NCBI GenBank assembly: GCA_947302515.1
Contig: CAMYVT010000023.1
Coordinates: 1 to 18,511 of the forward strand
Length of the DNA: 18,511 nt
Direction: 5' to 3'
DNA from: an uncultured Caryophanales bacterium
Lineage (GTDB): Bacteria > Bacillota_I > Bacilli_A > RF39 > UBA660
Shown: piece by piece, positions 1-6,242 of the stretch
Numbering within the stretch: the stretch's first letter is position 1
How the letters are laid out: each line of letters begins with the position of its first letter
Translations under genes and position numbers: made by a program
The notes under the pieces: model-generated
What the model was told of the DNA's origin: nothing
The model's input: the letters and a program-made list of their open reading frames with translations, nothing else
The model's database searches: none

Positions 1-74
1 ATAGTATTGATAATATTAATCAAAAAAGTTCATGTGGCTCAGGTAAGAAATATAAACAATGTCATGGAAAATAG
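1..74 (+). CDS. secA: C-terminal end of a SEC-C motif protein, probably SecA (partial)
   Basis: Only the last 23 codons are present (frame starts at base 3, stop TAG 72-74). They end in SCGSGKKYKQCHGK, the zinc-binding SEC-C tail found at the C terminus of SecA and a few other proteins. The usual ligand set is CxCx8C(H/C). Here the second Cys, the third Cys and the final His are present, but the first Cys is replaced by Ser (SSCGSG instead of CxCGSG). SecA is favoured because secA lies directly upstream of prfB in Bacillus subtilis and prfB is in this window, with ftsEX and uvrB beyond it. In SecA this tail binds zinc and contacts SecB or the ribosome. Another SEC-C protein cannot be excluded because the body of the gene is outside the window. 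Confidence 0.6.
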   Translation, partial: SIDNINQKSSCGSGKKYKQCHGK

Positions 75-98
75 CCGTAAAATAAGGGCTTAAGAAAA

Positions 99-156
99 TT
101 TATGTGCACAAAAAAAGTGCAAAAAAACCCAAATGTGCACATTTTGTGCACATAAA
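99..156. repeat. 15-bp inverted repeat built on TGTGCACA, with a third copy between the arms
   Basis: The arms at 99-113 and 142-156 are exact reverse complements (TTTATGTGCACAAAA / TTTTGTGCACATAAA). Each arm contains the self-palindrome TGTGCACA (103-110 and 145-152). A third copy lies at 134-141, and a half-site GTGCA at 117-121. The three palindromes sit 25 to 83 bases past the preceding stop codon. The arrangement could be a cruciform, an RNA hairpin, or a cluster of sites for a dimeric DNA-binding protein. There is no T-run straight after it, so it is not a typical terminator. What binds it is unknown. Confidence 0.6.
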
Positions 157-237
157 AACATAAAATGTTCAAAAAATCTCTTTAAAACCTTATAAATAAA
201 GGGATAACATAATGGGAACATTTTGTTAAGAAATTAT

Positions 238-266
238 ACTAGCATATCAATTGCTAGTTTTTCTTT
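238..266 (+). terminator. Weak candidate intrinsic terminator
   Basis: A 7-bp stem ACTAGCA/TGCTAGT (238-244 with 252-258) has a 7-base loop and is followed by TTTTCTTT. It could end transcription arriving from the SEC-C gene. The stem is short and AT-rich, so the call is tentative. Confidence 0.35.
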
Positions 267-386
267 GCAATAAAAAGAAAGGACAGGGAACATTATGTCA
301 GAGATTAGAATTATGAAAAGGGAAAAGATAATAATTACTATTTAAATCATAACTTTTTAAACATATGATTCCTCCTTTAAATGTAT

Positions 387-427
387 AAAAGAAAAGAGAC
401 TTCTATACATTTCTGTATAAAAGTCTC
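387..427 (-). terminator. Intrinsic terminator of the minus-strand RNA
   Basis: Read on the minus strand this is a 14-bp stem (arms 427-414 and 409-396) closed by a GAAA loop (413-410) and followed by TTTTCTTTT (395-387). The one non-Watson-Crick position is C403 with A420 on the plus strand, which becomes a G-U wobble in a minus-strand RNA. That fixes the orientation. It ends the structured transcript started from the promoter at 511-519. Confidence 0.75.
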
Positions 428-505
428 GCTCATTATTCTAGTCCGGATCAAATCCTCCTGACGAACTAGCTCACTCAAAGAATGGAACTATTCCCTTAAA
501 TACAA
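387..505 (-). ncRNA. Structured minus-strand RNA of unrecognised family (orphan leader or small RNA)
   Basis: An extended -10 on the minus strand (511-519) predicts a start near 504. The roughly 115-nt RNA folds into clear local elements: a GGAA/UUCC hairpin (494-491 with 487-484); a 7-bp stem CUAGUUC/GGACUAG (469-463 with 444-438) enclosing a GGAU/AUCC hairpin (455-452 with 448-445) and an unpaired purine-rich strand; then the terminator. In the 7-bp stem, C443/A464 mispairs on the plus strand but forms G-U on the minus strand, the same polarity signal as in the terminator. Beyond the terminator lies a perfect AAAGGAGG (378-371) and an ATG (364-362), but that frame is only five codons (MFKKL) long. 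This could be a riboswitch or attenuator whose gene has been lost, or a free-standing small RNA. I do not see T-box, SAM, purine, preQ1, fluoride or SRP signatures. Confidence 0.55.
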
Positions 506-510
506 GCCAC

Positions 511-519
511 ATTATACCA
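511..519 (-). promoter_or_regulatory. Extended -10 promoter of the minus-strand RNA
   Basis: On the minus strand the bases read TGGTATAAT, a perfect TGn-TATAAT extended -10. No good -35 is seen at the usual distance, as expected for this promoter class. It is the only strong minus-strand promoter in the 75-620 gap. Confidence 0.6.
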
Positions 520-558
520 CAAAAACAAGATATCTCCTCTTGTTTAATAAATAAAGAG

Positions 559-587
559 TTTTAATTAGATATTAAATAAGGTATAAT
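559..587 (+). promoter_or_regulatory. Promoter of the GT60-like gene
   Basis: TATAAT lies at 582-587 with a poor -35 (TTTTAA, 559-564) 17 bases upstream. A strong ribosome binding site AAAAGGAGGT follows at 606-615, five bases before the ATG at 621. Confidence 0.5.
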
Positions 588-620
588 TGTTGTTAGATAA
601 AATATAAAAGGAGGTCTACT

Positions 621-2477
621 ATGGAACATAATAATGAAAAAATTCTAATAGAAATAGCAGCTTATAGAGACCCTCAATTACTATATACAGTTCATAGTGC
701 TTTAATACAAGCAGACAACCCAGAAAGAGTATCTTTTTCTATTTGTTATCAAAGCGATAATCTAGAAGATTTAGAAGAATTACAAAAAATAAAAAATTGT
801 AGAATTAAATATTTAAAAGAGTCAGAAGCAAGAGGATCTTGTTATGCTAGATATCTTTGTCAGCAAATGATAGAAGATGAAGATTATATATATCAAATAG
901 ACTCTCATATGAGATTTATTAAACATTGGGATACAAAGATGATTGAATTATTATTATCTATAAATGATAAAAAAGCATCTATTTCATTTTATCCACCAAA
1001 TTGTACAAAAGATATGATGAAATTACCACTTAATGATCCAATATTTGATAAACCTACTAGTGGTGGAACAATGTATATTATAGGTTTTGTAGAAAATGAA
1101 AGTCATTTTACAAGTAGTAACTGTATTCCAGATGTAATTGATGAAAATACAGAAGTAATATTTAAACAAAACCCATTAATATCAGCAGGTAATTTTTTCT
1201 CTTTTGCAGATATTCATAGAGAAGTAATTCATGATCCAAATATGTATTTTTATGGTGATGAATTACCAATGGCTTTAAGATATTACACATATGGGTGGAA
1301 TAATTATTGTTGTAATTATAGTTATATATATCATGAATATGATAGATTAGATAGGAAATGGCCTTCAAGACCGCCTGGATATCATTGTGAAGATCAAAGA
1401 TTTAATGAACTACTAGATCTTGATCATAAAAAATATGATATGGGTAAATACGGTTTAGGAAGAGTAAGAACAATCAAAGACTTTGAAGATTATGTTGGAT
1501 TAGATTTTTCCAAAAGAATAGTATATATGAGTGCTGAAAGAGGAATATTTGATGATCCAAAACTAAAAAAACAAATATCATATGTTAAAGATAGAAGATA
1601 TAAAGAAGAACAGATTATAAATAAAAAAGAAAACGTAACAGTAATAATACTTGATCCTGATGGAGAATATGAAAAGTGTCTTAAATCAAGTCTTGAAAAA
1701 GCAACTTATAAAGAAAACATTAGTTTCTTAATAGCAACAACAAATACAAATCAAGTAAGTACAGAAGAATTAAATAAAAATCACATTAAACAAATAATAC
1801 ATATTAAAGATAATTTTTCATATTGTAAGGAATTATCTAAATTAACTGAGTTTTTAGATGATTGCTATGTTGCTATAGTAGATTCAGCAGTAGTATTTTT
1901 ATCTGGATGGGATAAATATAATTGTACTGAAATAAAGAAATGTGGTAGCAATGTAGCGTTTACTGATTGGGTATGGTATAACAGCAATACAGGTAATGAT
2001 ACTCCTCCATATTTTAATCTTGCAAAAACATTTGATAGATTTGAATGTGGAAAACCAATACTAAAATATGATGAGGAAAACAAATTTTCAGAAAGAAAAA
2101 CTCCATATAAAAACCCATGGATTTCTGATGGATTTCTTTTCTGTCATAGTAGAGTATTAAAAAAAGTAAAAGTAGATCCAAATTTAAGCTATGATGAACA
2201 TAATTATATGTATTCAGTAAGATTATGGACTAACGGAATAGATTTATATTATCCGATTACTTCATTCTTTTACAGAACGAAGGATCAAAGTTATTTAAAT
2301 AGTGGAGAAAATAATTATGGAGTAATAAATGCCTTAGTTGGATATAATACTTTTGAAAGTAAAAAAATAAAACCCGGCTATAAATATAAACCGGGTAAAG
2401 AAAGACCATTATGGAGATGGTATGAGGAAATAGGTTTTGACTATACTAAAGACAAAGCATATGAAATTTATAAATAA
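621..2477 (+). CDS. GT60 (GlcNAc-transferase family)-like glycosyltransferase with a duplicated domain
   Basis: The 618-residue soluble protein resembles the GT60 family typified by the Skp1 hydroxyproline GlcNAc-transferase. Family marks in the first half are the start strand with IAAYRDP (12-18), RGSCYARYLC (71-80), the metal-site-like IDSHMRF (93-99), NPLISAGNFF (184-193) and YGDELPMA (211-218). Residues about 337-555 are a second, diverged copy: KENISFLIATT matches PERVSFSICYQ, VDSAVVF...GWD (420-430) matches IDSHMRF...HWD, and NPWISDGFLF (498-507) matches NPLISAGNFF. In copy two, the YRD motif and the His of DSH are lost, so it is probably not catalytic. There is no signal peptide or membrane segment; it probably glycosylates a cytoplasmic acceptor or works at the inner membrane face. 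The acceptor and sugar are unknown. Start chosen at ATG 621 for its strong ribosome binding site. It ends in a bidirectional terminator. Confidence 0.75.
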   Translation: MEHNNEKILIEIAAYRDPQLLYTVHSALIQADNPERVSFSICYQSDNLEDLEELQKIKNCRIKYLKESEARGSCYARYLCQQMIEDEDYIYQIDSHMRFIKHWDTKMIELLLSINDKKASISFYPPNCTKDMMKLPLNDPIFDKPTSGGTMYIIGFVENESHFTSSNCIPDVIDENTEVIFKQNPLISAGNFFSFADIHREVIHDPNMYFYGDELPMALRYYTYGWNNYCCNYSYIYHEYDRLDRKWPSRPPGYHCEDQRFNELLDLDHKKYDMGKYGLGRVRTIKDFEDYVGLDFSKRIVYMSAERGIFDDPKLKKQISYVKDRRYKEEQIINKKENVTVIILDPDGEYEKCLKSSLEKATYKENISFLIATTNTNQVSTEELNKNHIKQIIHIKDNFSYCKELSKLTEFLDDCYVAIVDSAVVFLSGWDKYNCTEIKKCGSNVAFTDWVWYNSNTGNDTPPYFNLAKTFDRFECGKPILKYDEENKFSERKTPYKNPWISDGFLFCHSRVLKKVKVDPNLSYDEHNYMYSVRLWTNGIDLYYPITSFFYRTKDQSYLNSGENNYGVINALVGYNTFESKKIKPGYKYKPGKERPLWRWYEEIGFDYTKDKAYEIYK

Positions 2478-2478
2478 A

Positions 2479-2508
2479 AAAATAGAAAGATCAACTTTCT
2501 ATTTTTTT
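2479..2508. terminator. Bidirectional terminator between convergent genes
   Basis: Stem TAGAAAG/CTTTCTA (2483-2489 with 2495-2501) is flanked by A-run and T-run, so it works on both strands. The stop codon of the minus-strand membrane gene (2499-2501) lies inside the stem. Confidence 0.8.
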
Positions 2509-2999
2509 ACTGAAAAGATTCCGTTTTCATCAACTTCAGCAGCTTCATTATATTGAGCGCTACCGAATGCTAAAATAGGTATTCCAATAAATGGTAAGAT
2601 TGTAGTTAATACTGCAAAACCATTTGTTTTGCCAAACTTTTTAGCTAAGTTGAAATTGTAGTTAAATGATGTTAATAAAAGTGCCCAGTATATAATGTAG
2701 TTATCATTTCTACCAGCTAGTGTAGTTGCAGTTAAAACAGCAATTATTAGGAACCACCACCATGCTAAACCAGTAATTTTTGTTTCTACCCATGAACAAT
2801 ATAGTGGTATAAGTCCTTTCCACCATGCTTGTCCTGCTTTCTTAAACATTTTACAGTTTGCAACAAGCATAAGAATAACAATTGCTAGAACAATAAGAGC
2901 AAGGATTACTATACCAATAATAGCTGCTGCTCCAAGTCCAGTTAACCATGATTCTTCAACTGCTGGGTTTGGTGATATTAAACCATAATCATTATACAT
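2499..2999 (-). CDS. DUF5684-like small integral membrane protein
   Basis: The 166-residue protein has a short extracytoplasmic-type N terminus and one long hydrophobic helix (about 22-48). The family-like stretch MFKKAGQAWWKGLIPLYCSW follows at 51-70, and then two to three more membrane segments (about 78-95, 101-117 and 127-147). The Trp-rich 'F-KAG--W---IP-Y' pattern is what I associate with DUF5684 proteins; their biochemical role is not known. The start is fixed by AAAAGGAGGAG on the minus strand (3014-3004), four bases or more before the ATG. It is transcribed toward the glycosyltransferase and away from the 2H phosphoesterase-like gene. Confidence 0.65.
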   Translation of the reverse strand: MYNDYGLISPNPAVEESWLTGLGAAAIIGIVILALIVLAIVILMLVANCKMFKKAGQAWWKGLIPLYCSWVETKITGLAWWWFLIIAVLTATTLAGRNDNYIIYWALLLTSFNYNFNLAKKFGKTNGFAVLTTILPFIGIPILAFGSAQYNEAAEVDENGIFSVKK

Positions 3000-3018
3000 A
3001 CTACTCCTCCTTTTACTT

Positions 3019-3049
3019 ATAGTATTACACTTTTTCGAATAAAATTCAA
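3019..3049 (-). promoter_or_regulatory. Promoter of the DUF5684-like gene
   Basis: On the minus strand TTGAAT (3049-3044) is followed 16 bases later by TAATAC (3027-3022), or 19 bases later by TACTAT (3024-3019). Either could serve as -10. It is divergent from the promoter at 3067-3075. Confidence 0.45.
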
Positions 3050-3066
3050 TTAAAATATTATAATTA

Positions 3067-3075
3067 TGATATATT
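3067..3075 (+). promoter_or_regulatory. Extended -10 promoter of the 2H-like gene
   Basis: TGATATATT at 3067-3075 matches TGn-TATAAT with one change. The start lies about 25 bases before the ATG, with a weak binding site GTGAGG at 3087-3092. Confidence 0.45.
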
Positions 3076-3099
3076 ATTATTGGATAGTGAGGAAATAAT

Positions 3100-3546
3100 A
3101 TGGTAAGTTATGAAGGAATATTTTTTGAAAATGAAAGTAAAAATACAATTCTATCTTTAGAAAAGAAACATTTACCTATAATGAATGATGAATTACATTG
3201 TACTTTTGTATATCATCCTTCCTATGAAGATTTATATGATGAATTAGTAGGAAAAGAATTTGATATTAAGCTAATAGGTTATGGATGCAATGATAAAAAT
3301 AGTGGTTTTCTAATAGAAATACCCGAAGAATTAAAAAAGTATTATAAGAATATTGATAGGGAAGAAAATAATGTATTGAAAAAGCCACATATAACTGTAT
3401 CTTTAACAGAAGATTCAAAACCATACTATACAAAAGATATAGATTTTATAGAATTAAAAGAACCAATAACAGTAAAAGGGAAGTTTGGTTATTGGATGAA
3501 AAATAATGATATTGAATATCTAACTTATGATAAACAAAATAATTAA
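3100..3546 (+). CDS. 2H phosphoesterase superfamily-like protein
   Basis: The 148-residue protein carries two HxT motifs about 64 residues apart: H33-C-T35 in LHCTFVYHP and H97-I-T99 in KKPHITVSL. Each sits at the end of a predicted strand. Paired HxT/S motifs are the defining active site of the 2H superfamily (LigT-like cyclic phosphodiesterases, RNA-end processing and related enzymes), where the two His/Thr pairs act on 2',3'- or 1'',2''-cyclic phosphates. The length is close to the small end of the family. No membrane segment or signal peptide is seen. Start ATG 3100 has only a weak ribosome binding site. The substrate is not predictable; the gene is monocistronic between two promoters. 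The family call rests on motifs only. Confidence 0.55.
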   Translation: MVSYEGIFFENESKNTILSLEKKHLPIMNDELHCTFVYHPSYEDLYDELVGKEFDIKLIGYGCNDKNSGFLIEIPEELKKYYKNIDREENNVLKKPHITVSLTEDSKPYYTKDIDFIELKEPITVKGKFGYWMKNNDIEYLTYDKQNN

Positions 3547-3548
3547 TA

Positions 3549-3557
3549 TGATATAAT
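3549..3557 (+). promoter_or_regulatory. Extended -10 promoter of the zinc-ribbon/Ltp gene
   Basis: A perfect TGATATAAT begins three bases after the stop of the 2H-like gene. The ribosome binding site AGAGGTGAT at 3572-3580 follows. Confidence 0.6.
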
Positions 3558-3583
3558 TATAAAAGATAATAAGAGGTGATTAG

Positions 3584-4510
3584 ATGAAATGTCCAATTTG
3601 TAGAGCAGAAGTAGAAAGTGATGCAAAGTATTGTACAAGTTGTGGTAAGCAAATTGATGGCAAAGAAGTAACTGGAGTTATATCAACATCAACTACTACA
3701 ACAACACCACCAGCTACAACTGAATCAAATGGAAAACTTGTCATAATATTAATAGTAGTTTTAGGAGTATTGTTTATATTTGGATTAGTAATACCAACAA
3801 TAATTGGATCAACATTAACTAAATTAGAAAAAGAAAATAGTGCTACAAAAAATCAAATAATAAAAAACTATGTTGAAAAAAATGGAGAAGTAGTAAAAAC
3901 AATTGTAGATCCAAAAGGCCATGAAATAATATTAAAATATGATAGTGTTTATTTAATAAAAACAGAAACTAGCTATTTATATGATAAAAAAGATGAAATG
4001 TTTGATAATGCAAAGATTTCTACTAAATCAGATATTATTAAATTGGATGCAACTGAAAAACAAAAAAAGGCAACTTTAAAAGCAAGAAATTATTTAATTG
4101 ATAGTGCAGCATATGATAAAAAAGAAGTAATTAAAAAACTAAAAAAAGCCGGATATGATCAAGATACAGTAGATTTTGCAATAGCAAATTGTGGAGCAGA
4201 TTGGAATGAAAGAGCTACAATAAGAGCTATGAGTTTCTTAGCATCAGGTGGTTTTTCTAAACAAGAATTAATTAATATTCTTGAATATGTAGGATATAGT
4301 AAAGAAGAAGCAACAGCAGCAGCTAATAATGAAGAAATAGACTACTATGAACAAGCTGTATATGATGCATGTTTTGCTAAATACACGGAAAAGTCATACA
4401 GCGAAAGTTATAGTAGAGAAGATGCGGAACAATCATTAAAGTATGCAGAATATTCAGATGAAGAAATAGAATTTGCTTTAAAAACAATTTATGATGAATT
4501 AGACTATTAA
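3584..4510 (+). CDS. Zinc-ribbon, single-TM protein with three Ltp-type helical repeats
   Basis: The 308-residue protein starts with a zinc ribbon (C3-x2-C6 ... C17-x2-C20). A Thr/Ser/Pro-rich linker (about 33-48) and one membrane helix (about 51-78) follow, then a soluble part of about 230 residues. Three tandem units at about 162-208, 210-254 and 257-304 share the pattern 'A---A--YL----y-sk-eli--L---gys-e-a--A'. This matches the Ltp domain (host-cell surface-exposed lipoprotein family), known from phage TP-J34 superinfection-exclusion lipoprotein and many Gram-positive surface proteins. The zinc ribbon would face the cytosol and the repeats the outside. Unlike classical Ltp proteins it has no lipobox. 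Function is unknown; phage exclusion is only one possibility. It is flanked by its own promoter and terminator. Confidence 0.7.
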   Translation: MKCPICRAEVESDAKYCTSCGKQIDGKEVTGVISTSTTTTTPPATTESNGKLVIILIVVLGVLFIFGLVIPTIIGSTLTKLEKENSATKNQIIKNYVEKNGEVVKTIVDPKGHEIILKYDSVYLIKTETSYLYDKKDEMFDNAKISTKSDIIKLDATEKQKKATLKARNYLIDSAAYDKKEVIKKLKKAGYDQDTVDFAIANCGADWNERATIRAMSFLASGGFSKQELINILEYVGYSKEEATAAANNEEIDYYEQAVYDACFAKYTEKSYSESYSREDAEQSLKYAEYSDEEIEFALKTIYDELDY

Positions 4511-4535
4511 AAACTAACATTATGTTAGTTTTTTT
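4511..4535 (+). terminator. Terminator after the zinc-ribbon/Ltp gene
   Basis: A 9-bp stem AAACTAACA/TGTTAGTTT (4511-4519 with 4523-4531) with a TTA loop starts right after the stop codon and leads into a T-run to 4535. Confidence 0.8.
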
Positions 4536-4537
4536 GT

Positions 4538-4566
4538 TTGAAATATAAATAATTATATGTTATAAT
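4538..4566 (+). promoter_or_regulatory. Promoter of the kinase-like gene
   Basis: TTGAAA (4538-4543) and TATAAT (4561-4566) are separated by exactly 17 bases, and TG precedes the -10 (TGTTATAAT). This is the best full promoter in the window, three bases past the terminator T-run. Confidence 0.75.
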
Positions 4567-4592
4567 AACGTCGTTTTCAGGGGATGGTTTAA

Positions 4593-5321
4593 ATGAGTAA
4601 AATAAGATCATTTAAATGTGATTGGGAAGTAAAATTATATATTAAATCTCGTGTATATAGAGAAATAGGCTCAGGTAGTGAAGGAACTTGTTTTGAAGGA
4701 ACAGATAAAAAGGTATATAAGTTTCTAGATTTTGATACAAGAGCACCATATATAATAGATGAAATAATTACAGCAGAAGAAGTGCAATCAGAATCATTTG
4801 CATTACCAGAAGAATTATATGTTGTAGATGATATTTTAAGAGGATATAGAACAAGAAAAGTTGCAAGAGACTATTTTGGGGAGAACATTTTTGATATTAA
4901 TAGTATAGTAAACATTGATTTTGCCGCTTTAGCACATGCCTATAGAAAAATGGCAGAAGATATAAAACTATTATCAGAAGAAAGAATACTAATATTTGAT
5001 CTTCCATTTAATATAATGTTTGATGGGGAAAACTTAGTAGGAATAGATACCTGTGGATATAGAAAAGTTAATTATGATCCAACAGAAGAAAATATGCATA
5101 GTCTAAATTTAGCAATAGAAAGTATTTTTGAATTCTGGATCTCTTATTATGAAGAAATGGAAGAAAGAAATTATTCTCCACAACAATATGATAGAATTAA
5201 AGGAAACAATATAGATGAATATCTACATAGTATTACAAAAAGAATACCAGTAGATATTTCTATAGCTAGATTTTTTAAGACAATAGAAAATGATGTAAAG
5301 AAAGAAAAAGGCAAGCATTAA
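4593..5321 (+). CDS. Small protein-kinase-like/aminoglycoside-phosphotransferase-like protein
   Basis: The 242-residue protein shows a condensed kinase fold signature: a glycine loop IGSGSEGTCF (25-34), a lysine in VYKF (K43), acidic residues at E62/E63 that could be the helix-C partner, a catalytic-loop-like FDLPFN (D136, N140), and a metal-binding Asp in GIDTCGY (D152) in place of DFG. All key positions are occupied, so ATP binding and phosphotransfer are possible, though HRD is not canonical. It is shorter than Hanks-type kinases and lacks the activation segment and most of the C-lobe; residues after about 165 are helical. No membrane segment is seen. The substrate could be a protein or a small molecule. 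Binding site AGGGGATG precedes ATG 4593. It is monocistronic. Confidence 0.5.
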   Translation: MSKIRSFKCDWEVKLYIKSRVYREIGSGSEGTCFEGTDKKVYKFLDFDTRAPYIIDEIITAEEVQSESFALPEELYVVDDILRGYRTRKVARDYFGENIFDINSIVNIDFAALAHAYRKMAEDIKLLSEERILIFDLPFNIMFDGENLVGIDTCGYRKVNYDPTEENMHSLNLAIESIFEFWISYYEEMEERNYSPQQYDRIKGNNIDEYLHSITKRIPVDISIARFFKTIENDVKKEKGKH

Positions 5322-5334
5322 GCTTGCTTTTTTT
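5309..5334 (+). terminator. Terminator overlapping the kinase-like stop codon
   Basis: Stem GCAAGC/GCTTGC (5311-5316 with 5322-5327) precedes a T-run to 5334. The TAA stop (5319-5321) lies in the loop. Confidence 0.8.
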
Positions 5335-5345
5335 GTTTGTATATA

Positions 5346-5354
5346 TGATATAAT
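5346..5354 (+). promoter_or_regulatory. Extended -10 promoter of the nfnA-gltA operon
   Basis: Perfect TGATATAAT, with a second overlapping TATAAT at 5354-5359. A -35-like TTGCTT (5324-5329) falls inside the upstream terminator stem, 19 bases before the first -10. Confidence 0.55.
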
Positions 5355-5390
5355 ATAATAGTATGATAATAAAATAAAGAGGTGTTGTTC

Positions 5391-6230
5391 GTGTACAAAA
5401 TACTAAAAAACGAAAAAATAAGTCCTAATTCATATTTAATGGAGGTTGTTGCTCCAGAAGCAATAGCCAAAGCTATGCCTGGACAATTTGCTATAGTAAT
5501 GGCAAAAGATGATAGTGAGAGAATTCCTTTAACAATCTATGATATGGATAAAGAAAAAGGAGTATTATCATTAATATATCAAGTAATAGGTGCATCTACA
5601 GAGGAACTAGCTACATTAAAAGATGAAATATTTGCCGTAGTTGGCCCTTTAGGAAAACCTAATGAAATATGTGCTAATCCAGATGAGTTTAAAGGAAAAA
5701 GAATAGTATATGTAGCAGGAGGTGTTGGAATAGCACCAGTATATCCTCAGGTAAAATACTTAAAAGAAAAAGGATTTGATATAGATATAATATATGGATC
5801 TAGAGAAAAAGACTTATTACTAATAAGAGATAAAGCAGAAGAAGTAGCTAGAAAAGTCTTTTATGCTACAGACGATGGCTCTTATGGAGAAAAAGGTTTT
5901 GTTACAACAATACTTGAAAGAGAAATAGAAAATTATGATATCTGTGTAGCTATCGGACCAGTTATTATGATGAAAAATGTTGCTGAATTAACTAAAAAAT
6001 ATAATATGAAAACTATAGTTAGTATGAATCCATTAATGGTAGATGGCAGTGGTATGTGTGGAGCATGTCGTTGTGAGATAGAAGGAAAACCTAAGTTTGC
6101 TTGTATTGACGGACCAGAGTTTGATGGACACAAAGTTAACTTTGATTTAGCAATGAAACGTATGAATATTTACAAAGAAGAAGAAAAAGAAAAATGGGAT
6201 CAAATGAAAAAGATCTTAGGAAAGAAATAA
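5391..6230 (+). CDS. nfnA: NfnA-type FAD/NAD(H)-binding subunit (sulfide dehydrogenase/dihydroorotate dehydrogenase electron-transfer-like)
   Basis: The roughly 279-residue protein is the small subunit of an NADH-dependent reduced ferredoxin:NADP oxidoreductase. It has the ferredoxin-reductase layout: an FAD-binding barrel with RIPLTIYD (about 45-52), GPLGKP (about 85-90), and the NAD-binding YVAGGVGIAPVYP (about 107-119). A C-terminal iron-sulfur segment MCGACRC...FAC (C223, C226, C228, C238, with D218 just before) fits the [2Fe-2S] site of NfnA. The start is GTG 5391, six bases after the binding site AAAGAGGTG (5376-5384); an upstream GTG (5382) and TTG (5385) lie in or too near that site. 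The large subunit follows 12 bases downstream, which fixes the assignment as the electron-bifurcating Nfn pair rather than a pyrimidine-pathway PyrK. It acts in the cytosol. Confidence 0.85.
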   Translation: MYKILKNEKISPNSYLMEVVAPEAIAKAMPGQFAIVMAKDDSERIPLTIYDMDKEKGVLSLIYQVIGASTEELATLKDEIFAVVGPLGKPNEICANPDEFKGKRIVYVAGGVGIAPVYPQVKYLKEKGFDIDIIYGSREKDLLLIRDKAEEVARKVFYATDDGSYGEKGFVTTILEREIENYDICVAIGPVIMMKNVAELTKKYNMKTIVSMNPLMVDGSGMCGACRCEIEGKPKFACIDGPEFDGHKVNFDLAMKRMNIYKEEEKEKWDQMKKILGKK

Positions 6231-6242
6231 GGGGGTGTAATT

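Noticed and set aside
295..345. A 16-codon plus-strand frame (MSEIRIMKREKIIITI) after an AGGG-like site
   Set aside because: Too short, weakly preceded by a binding site, no recognisable motif; likely chance or a remnant. The GGGAACATT seen just before it also occurs at 214-222, but one 9-base repeat in AT-rich DNA is not enough to call an element.
438..469. Possible tRNA-like T-arm (GGATCAAATCC) on the plus strand
   Set aside because: No seven-base acceptor stem, no CCA-proximal pairing, no anticodon arm at the right place, and the T-loop lacks TTC. The G-U pattern shows the structure is on the minus strand.
2373..2397. GC-rich inverted repeat ACCCGG/CCGGGT inside the glycosyltransferase gene
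   Set aside because: It is explained by the repeated Pro-Gly codons in KPGYKYKPGK and has no T-run.
3584..4510. Calling the Ltp-repeat gene a prophage superinfection-exclusion gene
   Set aside because: No phage integrase, repressor or structural gene is nearby, and the lipobox is missing.
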